A DNA stretch of 24,535 nucleotides, from assembly GCA_002084435.1 (NCBI GenBank), contig NBLG01000013.1, positions 1 through 24,535 of the forward strand, written 5' to 3'. The notes beneath the pieces were generated by a model. It was not told the DNA's origin. It did not search any database and saw only the letters and a list, made by a program, of their open reading frames with translations. This DNA is from Tenericutes bacterium 4572_104. Lineage in GTDB: Bacteria; Bacillota_I; Bacilli_A; Izemoplasmatales; UBA5603. The translations under genes were made by a program, and so were the position numbers. Shown one piece after another: positions 8,136 through 15,868 of this stretch (positions within the stretch are counted from its first letter, which is position 1; the number at the start of each line of letters is the position of its first letter).

Positions 8136-8357
8136 ATGAGTATTTCTATAAGGTTAAATCAGAAGGAATCTGAATTAATACGAAAATACGCTGAATTAAA
8201 TGGTAAAACAGTATCTGAAGTTATGCGCGAAGCTATATTCGAAAAAATAGAAGATGAATTTGATATATACCTATATGAAAATGCAATGAAGGAATTTGAA
8301 AAAGATAATAAAACATATACTATATCAGAAGCAAGAAAAATATTGGACTTAGAATAA
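8136..8357 (+). CDS. RelB-type antitoxin, ribbon-helix-helix (DUF6290-like)
   Basis: A 73-residue protein starting MSISIRLNQKESELIRKYAE, the beta-strand-helix-helix pattern of ribbon-helix-helix DNA binders, followed by GKTVSEVMREAI. The acidic C-terminal tail (EDEFDIYLYENAMKEFE and on to ISEARKILDLE) would wrap the toxin. The open frame extends up to 8073, but that part lies inside the promoter; ATG 8136 follows AGAGGTGG. The stop shares a base with the toxin start (TAATG), giving antitoxin-first coupling. Probable jobs are neutralising the toxin and repressing the operon. Family identity is from pattern recognition. Confidence 0.88.
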   Translation: MSISIRLNQKESELIRKYAELNGKTVSEVMREAIFEKIEDEFDIYLYENAMKEFEKDNKTYTISEARKILDLE

Positions 8358-8620
8358 TGTTCACTGTTAAACTATCTAGTCATGCTTTACAATCATTAAG
8401 AAAGTTAGATAAACAAATTGCAAAAATGATTCTTTCATGGATTGAAAAGAATCTAGAAGGAACAACTAATCCGAGAGCTAAAGGTAAAGCATTAAGTTAC
8501 AATAAGAAAGGAATTTGGCGTTATAGAGTCGGTAATTATCGTATTTTGACAAATATAAGAGATAATGAACTTTTGATTCTTGTAATAGATATAGGTCATC
8601 GAAAAGAAATTTATAAGTAA
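8357..8620 (+). CDS. RelE/ParE-family toxin, probable mRNA interferase
   Basis: An 87-residue basic protein with the RelE-fold signature: an N-terminal strand MFTVKLSSHALQSLRKLD, two helices, a central GIWRYRVGNYRILTNIRD, and the terminal strand LLILVIDIGHRKEIYK. The R-Y-R-V-G-x-Y-R pattern and the C-terminal GHRxxIY match RelE toxins, which cut mRNA in the ribosomal A site; the arginines of the core and the terminal Tyr would be functional. It is intact and coupled to the antitoxin gene. The second copy of the 31-bp terminator follows directly. Confidence 0.9.
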   Translation: MFTVKLSSHALQSLRKLDKQIAKMILSWIEKNLEGTTNPRAKGKALSYNKKGIWRYRVGNYRILTNIRDNELLILVIDIGHRKEIYK

Positions 8621-8631
8621 GTATTGTTTTT

Positions 8632-8664
8632 AAGTTTATTTCCTTAGGAAGTAAACTTTTTTTT
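8632..8664 (+). repeat. 31-bp direct repeat, copy 2: terminator of the toxin-antitoxin pair
   Basis: Bases 8632-8662 repeat 8039-8069 exactly and the T run extends to eight. It would stop transcription from the toxin gene. Flanking bases outside the repeat differ between copies. Confidence 0.9.
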
Positions 8665-8670
8665 ATAAAA

Positions 8671-8692
8671 AAAACACCCCAAAGGGTGTTTT
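8671..8692. terminator. Bidirectional terminator between toxin and oxidoreductase genes
   Basis: AAAACACCC (8671-8679) pairs with GGGTGTTTT (8684-8692) with A and T runs on both sides, serving chiefly the minus-strand oxidoreductase gene that ends at 8697. Confidence 0.85.
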
Positions 8693-8696
8693 TATA

Positions 8697-10046
8697 CTAT
8701 TTTATCATTTTTCTTAATATTGATTCAGCTGCTTTAACAATTGGATAAGCTGCTGGAGAACCTGTTAACATTGGTTGTGTACCAATTTGTGAAACCATAA
8801 TATCAGATACAGTCATTTTGTTTTGGATAATGAATCCTAAAACATTAGTTAATTCACCAACAGAATTACCGCCAATAACTTCTCCACCCATTACTAACCC
8901 AGTTGTTTTATTAGCCACTAATTTAACAAATTGATAATGACCATTATTTAATTTACCAGGATGTCTATCCATTCCTTTAAATGAACCTGTAATTATAGCG
9001 AATCCTTCTTTTTTAGCTATTTTTTCAGTAATACCAGCTACTCCAAATGCAGTGTCACCAATTACAGTTGAATAAATACCTATGGTACCATTGAAAGTTC
9101 TTATTGTATTTAATTCATAAAGGTTCATAGCTGTAACTCTAGCTTCTGCACAAGCTGTAGAAGCTAACATAATGCCTGTGATTTTTCCTGTTATGAAATC
9201 TCTTTTTTGAGCACAGTCACCACAAGCATAAATATCTTCTTGGTGAGTTCTCATATATGAATCTACTTTAATAGCTCCTTGTTTGTTAATACTAATACCA
9301 GATTTTCTAGCTAATTCTACATTAGGTTTGTACCCTATTGATAAAATTACAGCATCAACTTCAAGTTCTGAACCATCTTTGAAAACAACTTTTTCAACTT
9401 TTTTATCACCAACTAATTTAGTAACGAATCTATTAGTCATAATCTTAACACCATCATTAGTTAATGTTTCTTCAGCTATCTTGCATCCTTCTTCATCAAA
9501 TGTGCAACAAAGAATTGTTTCCATAGATTCTATTAAGTAAATTTCCTTGCCAGTTTTTCTCAACTCATCAGAAACTTCAACTCCGATAAATCCAGCGCCT
9601 ATTACAGCGATTCTCTTAGCTTTTTCCATTTTTTTAATCACAGAATCAAGATATACCTTATTTTTAGGAATTGTGAATACATTTTCAAGTGAAGTTCCTT
9701 CAATAAAATTAGGTACCCAAGGTGTAGATCCAGTTGCGATGATTAATTTTTCGTATTGATATGATTCCCCGTCAATAGTGACAACTTTATGTTGTTCCGA
9801 ATCAATCAATTCAATTGTGTTGACAATAATTTCCACGCCTGCGTTTATTAATCCTTGATCAGGCAAAACGTTTTGTTCTGATGAATCTAAACTACCGAAG
9901 ATGTATGGAATTCCACATGGAATCATAACCTTCTCTTCTTTTCGAAATAGTGCTACAGACTTATCTGGATATGAAAGTTTTGATGTTATTCCCGCTACCA
10001 AACCTGCTGCGCTACCGCCGATGACAATAATGTCTCTCTTTTGCAT
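8697..10046 (-). CDS. FAD-dependent pyridine nucleotide-disulfide oxidoreductase (CoA-disulfide reductase / NADH oxidase family)
   Basis: A 449-residue flavoprotein. The N-terminal FAD loop is VIGGSAAGLVAG (residues 8-19), the single redox cysteine is Cys44 in MIPCGIPY, and the NAD(P)H loop is VIGAGFIGVE near residue 150. The second FAD contact is YACGDCAQ and the C-terminal half is a dimerisation domain. One active-site cysteine of this kind is the mark of CoA-disulfide reductases, NADH oxidases/peroxidases and persulfide reductases; the PCGIPY form does not decide between them. Redox defence or NAD+ regeneration are the likely roles. AAAGGAG precedes the ATG by 9 bases. An inverted repeat upstream suggests regulation. 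Confidence 0.88.
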   Translation of the reverse strand: MQKRDIIVIGGSAAGLVAGITSKLSYPDKSVALFRKEEKVMIPCGIPYIFGSLDSSEQNVLPDQGLINAGVEIIVNTIELIDSEQHKVVTIDGESYQYEKLIIATGSTPWVPNFIEGTSLENVFTIPKNKVYLDSVIKKMEKAKRIAVIGAGFIGVEVSDELRKTGKEIYLIESMETILCCTFDEEGCKIAEETLTNDGVKIMTNRFVTKLVGDKKVEKVVFKDGSELEVDAVILSIGYKPNVELARKSGISINKQGAIKVDSYMRTHQEDIYACGDCAQKRDFITGKITGIMLASTACAEARVTAMNLYELNTIRTFNGTIGIYSTVIGDTAFGVAGITEKIAKKEGFAIITGSFKGMDRHPGKLNNGHYQFVKLVANKTTGLVMGGEVIGGNSVGELTNVLGFIIQNKMTVSDIMVSQIGTQPMLTGSPAAYPIVKAAESILRKMIK

Positions 10047-10077
10047 TTTTTTTATCTCCTTTATTATATATTTTTGG

Positions 10078-10092
10078 GTTAGTTAAACTAAC
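10078..10092. promoter_or_regulatory. Inverted repeat upstream of the oxidoreductase, possible operator
   Basis: GTTAGTT-A-AACTAAC is a perfect 7-bp inverted repeat 32 bases before the oxidoreductase start, with one more ACTAAC-type unit adjoining. Its place in the 5' untranslated region or promoter suits a repressor site. No clear -35 could be found. A TATAAT on the minus strand (10063-10068) is too close to the start codon to serve. Confidence 0.5.
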
Positions 10093-10349
10093 TAACTTTA
10101 TAACCACAATCAATAATTTTTAACCACTGTAATAATAACATATTATTGTGTATTTTTAAAGAAAAATTTATGACAAAAGACAATAAAAATGCTTTCATTT
10201 TTTGTTTTTTATATCTACAATTTGATAATTCTATATTTAAATATAATATACAAAAAAAAATTATATACAATTATATTTTTTTAGAATATTTTGTATCTAT
10301 GTATAGATATAAATTATCGTTTTATATATAATATGTCTAGGTGATAATT
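10093..10349. promoter_or_regulatory. Very AT-rich divergent intergenic region with a candidate glycosidase promoter
   Basis: This stretch separates two diverging genes and holds no convincing reading frame. TATAAT occurs at 10327-10332, 18 bases before the glycosidase ATG, without a good -35. TATCTA-TGTA-TAGATA (10294-10309) is a perfect inverted repeat just upstream of that -10 and could be an operator controlling the glycosidase gene. The remainder is A/T runs. Confidence 0.45.
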
Positions 10350-12734
10350 ATGAGAATTCAAGATTTATTAAATGATTTAACGATTGAAGAAAAAGCTGAG
10401 CTTTTAGTAGGTAAAGATATTTGGAGTACAAAGAATATCGATAGATTAGACATACCTTCTATTACTATGTCAGATGGTCCTCATGGACTTAGAAAATTAG
10501 TCGACAATGAGAAAAAAATTAAGGATACACATATTTCAGTATGTTATCCATCTTTAGTAACCATCGCATCCTCATTTGATCCCGAAGTATCTAATAAAAT
10601 GGGAAAGTTTATAGCCAAAGAATTTAAATCTGAAGGTATTGATATTATCCTAGGACCTGGAATCAATATTAAACGCCATCCATTAAATGGACGTAACTTT
10701 GAATACTTTTCTGAAGACCCTTTAGTTACCACAATAATGGCTAAAGGTTATATTTTAGGAGCTAAATCAGAAAATATCGGTGTTTGTCTAAAACATTATG
10801 CATTGAATTCTCAAGAAACATATAGAATGACATCTAATTCGATAGCTGACATGAGAGCTAAATATGAATTGTATTACAAAAGCTTCAGAGATTTAATTGA
10901 ATTAGAACCTGAAATGATTATGTGTTCATATAATAAAATTGATGGAATTTATGCATCTGAAAACATTAATCATTTAAAAGAAGTTTTGCGCAATGAATTT
11001 GGTTTTAAGGGAGTTATTGTCTCTGATTGGACAGCTGTTAATGATAGAACAAAGGCATTAATTGCTTCACTAGATTTAGAAATGCCTGGTTATATCTATG
11101 GAATTCATACATTAATTAAGGATTATAAAAAGGGGAAAGTATCCATTGAAATCTTTGATGAATCTGTAAAAAGAATTCTTGAGTTAGTTAATAAATTCAA
11201 AGATCAAAAGCATCTTGATGTGGATTTGGAAAAACACCATCAAGTTTCTCGTGATTTAGCAATTGAATCAATGGTGCTTTTAAAGAATAAAGATGGAATT
11301 TTACCTTTACATGAAGATGAAAAAATTCTATTAATAGGTGATATGGCTATAAATATGCATTTTCAAGGGCAGGGATCAAGTCATATTAATCCTTATAAAG
11401 TGAGTTCTATATTTGATGAACTAATTAAATATGAAAATATTGATTTCTATTTAGGATATAATTCTAAAACAGATGAAATTGATTCTAGTCTTGTTAATGA
11501 AGTTAAAGAAGTCGTAAAAAATTATGATAAGATAATTTTCGTTGGTGGACTTACAGACAAATTTGAATCAGAGGGCTTTGATAGAGAAAATTTAAAACTT
11601 CCTAAAAATCAAGATCATTTAATTCAAACATTAGCTAAAGAGAATAATAATATTATAGTCATCTTACAAATAGGCTCTCCTGTAGTTATGCCTTTCTTAG
11701 AAAATATTAAAGGTTTATTAAACTGCTATTTAGGTGGTGAAGGGCTAGGTGAAGCCGTTGACCAAATATTATTCGCAAAGGCTAATCCTAGTGGAAGATT
11801 AGCTGAGAGTTTCCCTTTAGCTGTTAATGATGTCCCTAGCAATCCTTTCTTTGCCAAGGGTAATAATAATGTTTTTTACCAAGAAAGCATTTATGTTGGG
11901 TATAGATACTACCAAACAGCTAATAAAAAAGTTTTATTTCCATTTGGATATGGTTTAAGCTATTCCCATTTTGAATACAAAAATATTCAAACAAATAAAA
12001 AGACATTTAAAAATAACAATGAAACTCTAACATTAACAGTTGATATAACCAATAATGGACCTTTTGATGGTAAAGAAGTTGTCTTGTTATTTGCGGAAGC
12101 TAAAAATCCAAAAACCACAAGGCCTAAAAGAGAATTGATTGATTTTAAAAAAGTGTTCATTAAAAACAAAGAAACAGTTAGCGTTGAATTTGAAATAGGC
12201 ATGAAAAATTTAAGCTATTACCATCTAAAGACTAAAAATTTTACTACTGATGATGGCATATATCATTTACAAATCATGCGTAATGTAAGAGATATGTATT
12301 TAGAAATCCCTATTGAAGTAAAAACAGGAAAAGAATATATTGATAGTATTTGTAATAAATTACCAAGTTACCAAGTAAAAGGTGGACTTAAGTTTGATAA
12401 AGAGGATTTTGCGAAATTAATAAATCAAGATGTTAAAGATATAAAAATTACATTTAAACGTCCTTTTACAATAAACAATAATATTGATGATATCGAAAAT
12501 ACTTATTTAGGTAAAATTTTAAAGAAAAATATTGAAAAACAAATTATGGAAAGATTTAAAGATATGGATGAAAACTTTAGCTTAATGATATTAAAGAGCA
12601 TTTATCACACACCTTTAAGAAGCCTTGCATTATTCTCTGAAGGCAAGGTTAAGATTAATTCCATGAAGCTTATTATAGCTTTAATTAATCGTCAGTATTT
12701 TAAAGCTATTAAATATTTATTTAGTAAAGATTAA
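10350..12734 (+). CDS. Glycoside hydrolase family 3 protein, probable beta-glucosidase
   Basis: A 794-residue exo-acting glycosidase. The N-terminal TIM barrel carries SDGPHGLR (41-48), KHYALNSQE (148 onward) and the nucleophile Asp226 in VSDW. The alpha/beta sandwich has SEGFDRENLKLP with Glu408, the usual acid/base region. FPFGYGLSYSHFEY begins a fibronectin-III-like domain, and a C-terminal helical extension of roughly 130 residues follows. No signal peptide is present, so it should act on imported or phosphate-free oligosaccharides inside the cell. The frame opens at GTG 10341, but that codon is part of the AGGTG binding site; ATG 10350 has 7-base spacing. Specificity (glucoside, xyloside or other) is not decidable from sequence. 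It stands alone between an operator-like repeat and a terminator. Confidence 0.9.
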   Translation: MRIQDLLNDLTIEEKAELLVGKDIWSTKNIDRLDIPSITMSDGPHGLRKLVDNEKKIKDTHISVCYPSLVTIASSFDPEVSNKMGKFIAKEFKSEGIDIILGPGINIKRHPLNGRNFEYFSEDPLVTTIMAKGYILGAKSENIGVCLKHYALNSQETYRMTSNSIADMRAKYELYYKSFRDLIELEPEMIMCSYNKIDGIYASENINHLKEVLRNEFGFKGVIVSDWTAVNDRTKALIASLDLEMPGYIYGIHTLIKDYKKGKVSIEIFDESVKRILELVNKFKDQKHLDVDLEKHHQVSRDLAIESMVLLKNKDGILPLHEDEKILLIGDMAINMHFQGQGSSHINPYKVSSIFDELIKYENIDFYLGYNSKTDEIDSSLVNEVKEVVKNYDKIIFVGGLTDKFESEGFDRENLKLPKNQDHLIQTLAKENNNIIVILQIGSPVVMPFLENIKGLLNCYLGGEGLGEAVDQILFAKANPSGRLAESFPLAVNDVPSNPFFAKGNNNVFYQESIYVGYRYYQTANKKVLFPFGYGLSYSHFEYKNIQTNKKTFKNNNETLTLTVDITNNGPFDGKEVVLLFAEAKNPKTTRPKRELIDFKKVFIKNKETVSVEFEIGMKNLSYYHLKTKNFTTDDGIYHLQIMRNVRDMYLEIPIEVKTGKEYIDSICNKLPSYQVKGGLKFDKEDFAKLINQDVKDIKITFKRPFTINNNIDDIENTYLGKILKKNIEKQIMERFKDMDENFSLMILKSIYHTPLRSLALFSEGKVKINSMKLIIALINRQYFKAIKYLFSKD

Positions 12735-12736
12735 AT

Positions 12737-12766
12737 AAAAAATGTCATGAAATATGACATTTTTTT
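12737..12766. terminator. Bidirectional terminator between glycosidase and hydrolase genes
   Basis: AAAAAATGTCAT pairs with ATGACATTTTTT around a GAAAT loop, with A and T runs giving function in both directions for converging genes. Confidence 0.88.
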
Positions 12767-12770
12767 ATAT

Positions 12771-13736
12771 TTACTCATTAATCTTATATATTTTTTTTAT
12801 CTTAAATACATCTTTAATATTTTTAAAAACTTCATTTTGACATTTATCAAAGTCTACATAAAAACCTAAAGCGTGTTTTGCCTCATCAATTATTATCATT
12901 TCTTTTTGACCCGCTGGTGAAACATTTAATAACCTTTCACCCATAGATATAGGAACTACTTTATCCTCTCCTCCTTGAACGATTAAAAAAGGAATGGTAT
13001 TTTTACGCATATATTTTTCTGGATTAACTTGATTTAGAATAAATTTATGTTTTGAATAAATAATTAAATTTAATCCCGGAAAGAAAATTCTTAAAACTTT
13101 ATTTTTTCTTGCATTTGTAAATGTTTTTTTAACACTAGTAAACCCAGAATCTAATAATAAGAACTTAACATTATTAGGAATATCTAATCCAGTAACCATC
13201 ATAGCTGACGCAGCTCCCATGGAAACTCCATGAATTAAGATGTTTAAATCAGCTCCATATGTATGTAAAGCATAGTTAATCCATTTTTTTAAATCATATT
13301 TTTCATAGAAACCAAAAGTAGTAAAACTTCCTTCAGATAACCCATGACCTCTTAAATCGATTAAAATAACTTGAAACCCCATTTTGACATACATCTGACC
13401 AATAATAATCATATCAGTTGCCTTTGATTGATAACCATGAACTACAATTGCTAAATTATTTGATTTTTTCCCCATAGATGGAATATAATATCCATGTAAT
13501 TTTAAACTATCATATGAAGTAATATATATATCTTCTTTAGGTATTTCTTGAAACCATTTATAACTGTTTTTATAAAAATCTTCCTCTTGGTCTACTAAAT
13601 CTACAGGAGGATTATTAAAGTCTACTAGAATAGACCGATAAATCCAATAGCAGATAAAAAGATATAAAAACAATAAGATTAAAACAATAATAGTTATTAA
13701 AAACCACTTATTAATAGATAATATTAACAATGTCAA
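12771..13736 (-). CDS. Membrane-anchored alpha/beta-fold hydrolase
   Basis: About 321 residues. A hydrophobic segment (residues about 12-32) anchors the protein by its N-terminus, and the rest is an alpha/beta hydrolase. The oxyanion HGYQ is followed by DLRGHGLSEG, the nucleophile elbow GVSMGA (Ser about 172), and the acid and histidine in GGEDKVVP and EAKHALGFY. This is the pattern of the FrsA/BAAT-like 'extended' hydrolases seen in Bacillota, often annotated as esterases or peptidases; the substrate is unknown. The frame opens at GTG 13745, but that GTG is only one base from AAGGA; TTG at 13736 gives 9-base spacing and is preferred. It is a single gene with a TACAAT -10 at 13758-13763. Confidence 0.85.
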   Translation of the reverse strand: MTLLILSINKWFLITIIVLILLFLYLFICYWIYRSILVDFNNPPVDLVDQEEDFYKNSYKWFQEIPKEDIYITSYDSLKLHGYYIPSMGKKSNNLAIVVHGYQSKATDMIIIGQMYVKMGFQVILIDLRGHGLSEGSFTTFGFYEKYDLKKWINYALHTYGADLNILIHGVSMGAASAMMVTGLDIPNNVKFLLLDSGFTSVKKTFTNARKNKVLRIFFPGLNLIIYSKHKFILNQVNPEKYMRKNTIPFLIVQGGEDKVVPISMGERLLNVSPAGQKEMIIIDEAKHALGFYVDFDKCQNEVFKNIKDVFKIKKIYKINE

Positions 13737-13757
13737 AACAATCACTTCCTTAAGATT

Positions 13758-13763
13758 ATTGTA
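13758..13763 (-). promoter_or_regulatory. Possible -10 of the hydrolase gene
   Basis: The minus strand reads GATACAAT ending 21 bases before the preferred start codon. The hexamer TTATTA at 17-base spacing is a poor -35. Confidence 0.45.
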
Positions 13764-13842
13764 TCATAATTTGCTTGTTTTAATAAATAAAAATAAGAAT
13801 TCATTAAATACGCACAAAATCGCCATTTCTAAAATGTTTTTA

Positions 13843-13871
13843 TTGACATAGAATACTAATTTGTGTATAAT
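13843..13871 (+). promoter_or_regulatory. Perfect-consensus promoter of the rplU operon
   Basis: TTGACA (13843-13848) and TATAAT (13866-13871) are exact consensus at exactly 17 bases, as expected for a ribosomal protein operon. Transcription should start near 13878. Confidence 0.93.
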
Positions 13872-13877
13872 ACTTTC

Positions 13878-13968
13878 GTATGTATTGCATACCGCACATA
13901 TTTGGTTTATAAATACGGTTATTCGTTACCAAAACTTGGCGAGTCTTAAAATTAGAGGAGGTGCAGAC
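13878..13968 (+). promoter_or_regulatory. L21 leader, ribosomal protein autoregulatory 5' UTR
   Basis: About 90 untranslated bases lie between the consensus promoter and rplU, ending in GAGGAGGTGCAG just before the ATG, as in the L21 leader of Bacillota (Rfam L21_leader). ACCG (13891-13894) can pair with CGGT after ATATTT/AAAT inner pairing. A competing GGT/ACC fold follows (near 13917-13931). In this family the leader is proposed to bind a product of the operon. Assignment rests on position and these folds. Confidence 0.6.
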
Positions 13969-14280
13969 ATGTACGCAGTAATTGAAACTGGTGGAAAACA
14001 AATTAGAGTTGAAGTTGGACAAGAGATTTTTGTGGAAAAACTAGATGTTCAACCTGATGAAGAATATGTATTTGACAAAGTACTTATGATTGGCGACGGG
14101 AAAACAAAAATCGGAAAACCATATGTTAAAAACGCAACTGTAAAAGCAAAAGTTATTAAACATGGAAGAAGTCCTAAAATCATAGTTTTCAAATATGAAG
14201 CTAAGAAACATTACCACAAGAAACATGGTCATCGACAACCATATACAAAATTATCGATAACAGATATTAATGTCGAATAA
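13969..14280 (+). CDS. rplU: 50S ribosomal protein L21
   Basis: A 103-residue protein of normal length, beginning [18 protein letters not shown] and containing [16 protein letters not shown] and the basic [19 protein letters not shown], the diagnostic C-terminal L21 region that binds 23S rRNA. AGGAGGTG lies 5 bases before ATG 13969. An in-frame extension up to 13861 is only leader RNA. It is the first gene of the operon. In Bacilli the next gene is usually the Prp protease, which is absent here. Confidence 0.98.
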   Translation: MYAVIETGGKQIRVEVGQEIFVEKLDVQPDEEYVFDKVLMIGDGKTKIGKPYVKNATVKAKVIKHGRSPKIIVFKYEAKKHYHKKHGHRQPYTKLSITDINVE

Positions 14281-14309
14281 TTTAATTAAACATTTTGGAG
14301 GTGTTGAAA

Positions 14310-14597
14310 GTGATACTTAATATTAATATACTTGAATGCATGGCTTCCAAAAAGGGTGTCGGATCTACAAAAAATGGTCGTGATTCAATAGGACGCCGTT
14401 TAGGAGCTAAACTATCTGATGGTCAATTTTGCACTGCAGGATCAATTATATATCGTCAAAGAGGTACAAAAATTCATCCAGGAGAAAATGTAGGAATCGG
14501 TAGAGATGATACATTGTTCGCTAAAATTGATGGTATCGTTAAATATGAACGAGTTGGAAGAGATAGAAAACAAGCAAGTGTTTACCCAAAAGAATAA
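14310..14597 (+). CDS. rpmA: 50S ribosomal protein L27 with atypical N-terminal leader
   Basis: From GTG 14310 the product is 95 residues: a 10-residue leader ([10 protein letters not shown]) before [16 protein letters not shown] and the conserved [24 protein letters not shown] and [10 protein letters not shown]. In most Bacillota L27 is made with a leader ending LQFF that Prp protease removes before Ala. Here that motif is missing and Prp is not encoded between rplU and rpmA. ATG 14340 would give an 85-residue MASKKG form like Gram-negative L27, but the only Shine-Dalgarno (GGAGG, 14297-14301) is placed for GTG 14310. Which start is used is therefore open. Only 29 bases separate it from rplU. 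Confidence 0.93.
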   Translation: MILNINILECMASKKGVGSTKNGRDSIGRRLGAKLSDGQFCTAGSIIYRQRGTKIHPGENVGIGRDDTLFAKIDGIVKYERVGRDRKQASVYPKE

Positions 14598-14621
14598 AAC
14601 AGGAGTTATCCTGTTTTTTTT
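14598..14621 (+). terminator. Terminator after rpmA
   Basis: AACAGGA (14598-14604) pairs with TCCTGTT (14609-14615) around GTTA and is followed by T to 14621. Confidence 0.88.
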
Positions 14622-14648
14622 ATGTTAAATCTTTAATACTTTCAGTTA

Positions 14649-14677
14649 TTGAAAAAGAATGTAAATTAGGATATAAT
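14649..14677 (+). promoter_or_regulatory. Promoter of galK
   Basis: TTGAAA (14649-14654) and TATAAT (14672-14677) at 17 bases, 27 bases before the galK start. It may also drive the GNAT, obg and ruvA genes, which have no obvious promoters. Confidence 0.85.
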
Positions 14678-14704
14678 TTTTATAAATCATATTTGGAGAC
14701 TGTT

Positions 14705-15868
14705 ATGGAAAATAGTGTTAAAATTCTTTTTAAAAAAATCTATAATTTAGATTACCAGGAAATATATTTTTCTCCTGGAAGAGTAAATATTATCGGTGGT
14801 CATACTGATTATAATGGAGGTAATGTATTACCTTTTTGTATTGATATGGGTATATACGCAGCTGTTTCAATCAGGAGTGATTCAAATGTCTATGTATATT
14901 CAGAAAATATTAAAAATAAAGGAATAATCTCTTTTGATTTAACTAATCTTGATTATGATTTTAAAAGAGATTTCGCTAATTATATTAGCGGCGCTTTTAA
15001 AGTTTTAATTGATTTAGGATTAAAACTTGATAAAGGAATTAATCTCGCTCTTATCAGCAATCTTCCAACCGGTGGTGGTTTATCTTCAAGCGCTGCTTTA
15101 TTAGTATTAATTTTAACTATATTGAACAATAATTTTAATCTTAATTTAAGCAAAACAGATATAGCCTTGTTAGCTAAAAGAGTTGAAAATGATTATATCG
15201 GAGTAAACTGTGGAATAATGGATCAATTTATCATAGCTAATGGTAAAAAGAACCATGCATTATATTTAAATACTGTTAACTTAGAATATGAAGAGATTAA
15301 AGTATCGTTAGATGATTATCAATTTGTTTTAGTTAATTCTAATATCACAAGAAAACTTACCGAATCAAAATACAATGAAAGACAAATTGAATCTAAAAAA
15401 CTTCTTCATTTATTACAAGAACATATCTCTATTAATAATGTATGTGATTGTTCTATAAAAGATTATCATGAATTAAAGGACTATATCTTAGATGAAACTC
15501 TAAAAAAAAGATTTGAACATTTAGTTTTTGAAAATCATAGAGTTTCCCAAGCTAAAGAAGCTTTAAAGAATAATGATTTTATTGCATTAGGAAAATTATT
15601 AGATGAAGCACATGATTCAATTAAAAACTTGTATGAGGTATCTTCTAAAGTATTAGATGAATTAGTCGCTCTTGCGAAAGAAGCTGGGAGCTTAGGCTCT
15701 AAAATGATTGGTGGAGGTTTTGGTGGTTCTACATTAAATATTGTAAAAACTGCGGAGTTAAAAGCTTTCCAAACAGAATTCACTAAACTATACCGCATTA
15801 AATATAAAAAAGAACCTGTAATGCAGGTTGTTAGAATAATGGATGGAGTAAAAAAGATAAGTGATTGA
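14705..15868 (+). CDS. galK: Galactokinase-family GHMP kinase
   Basis: A 387-residue kinase, family length, expected to phosphorylate galactose at C1 with ATP (Leloir pathway). Motif 1 is SPGRVNIIGGHTDYNGG (residues 23-39), the ATP loop is PTGGGLSSSAA (121-131), the catalytic Asp173 is in CGIMDQF and motif 3 is GGGFGGS. The usual GEHTDYN is GGHTDYN here: residue 32, normally a glutamate contacting the sugar, is glycine. So the fold and chemistry are secure but galactose as the substrate is slightly less so. No galT or galE is adjacent. GGAG lies 6 bases before ATG 14705; the TTG at 14693 is upstream of that site. Confidence 0.88.
   Translation: MENSVKILFKKIYNLDYQEIYFSPGRVNIIGGHTDYNGGNVLPFCIDMGIYAAVSIRSDSNVYVYSENIKNKGIISFDLTNLDYDFKRDFANYISGAFKVLIDLGLKLDKGINLALISNLPTGGGLSSSAALLVLILTILNNNFNLNLSKTDIALLAKRVENDYIGVNCGIMDQFIIANGKKNHALYLNTVNLEYEEIKVSLDDYQFVLVNSNITRKLTESKYNERQIESKKLLHLLQEHISINNVCDCSIKDYHELKDYILDETLKKRFEHLVFENHRVSQAKEALKNNDFIALGKLLDEAHDSIKNLYEVSSKVLDELVALAKEAGSLGSKMIGGGFGGSTLNIVKTAELKAFQTEFTKLYRIKYKKEPVMQVVRIMDGVKKISD

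Noticed and set aside
9283..9759. Plus-strand open frames inside the oxidoreductase gene
   Set aside because: They are shadows of the real minus-strand gene, without ribosome binding sites or recognisable domains.
13861..13968. In-frame N-terminal extension of L21
   Set aside because: It lies over the -10 element and the leader RNA; the Shine-Dalgarno and homology start at ATG 13969.
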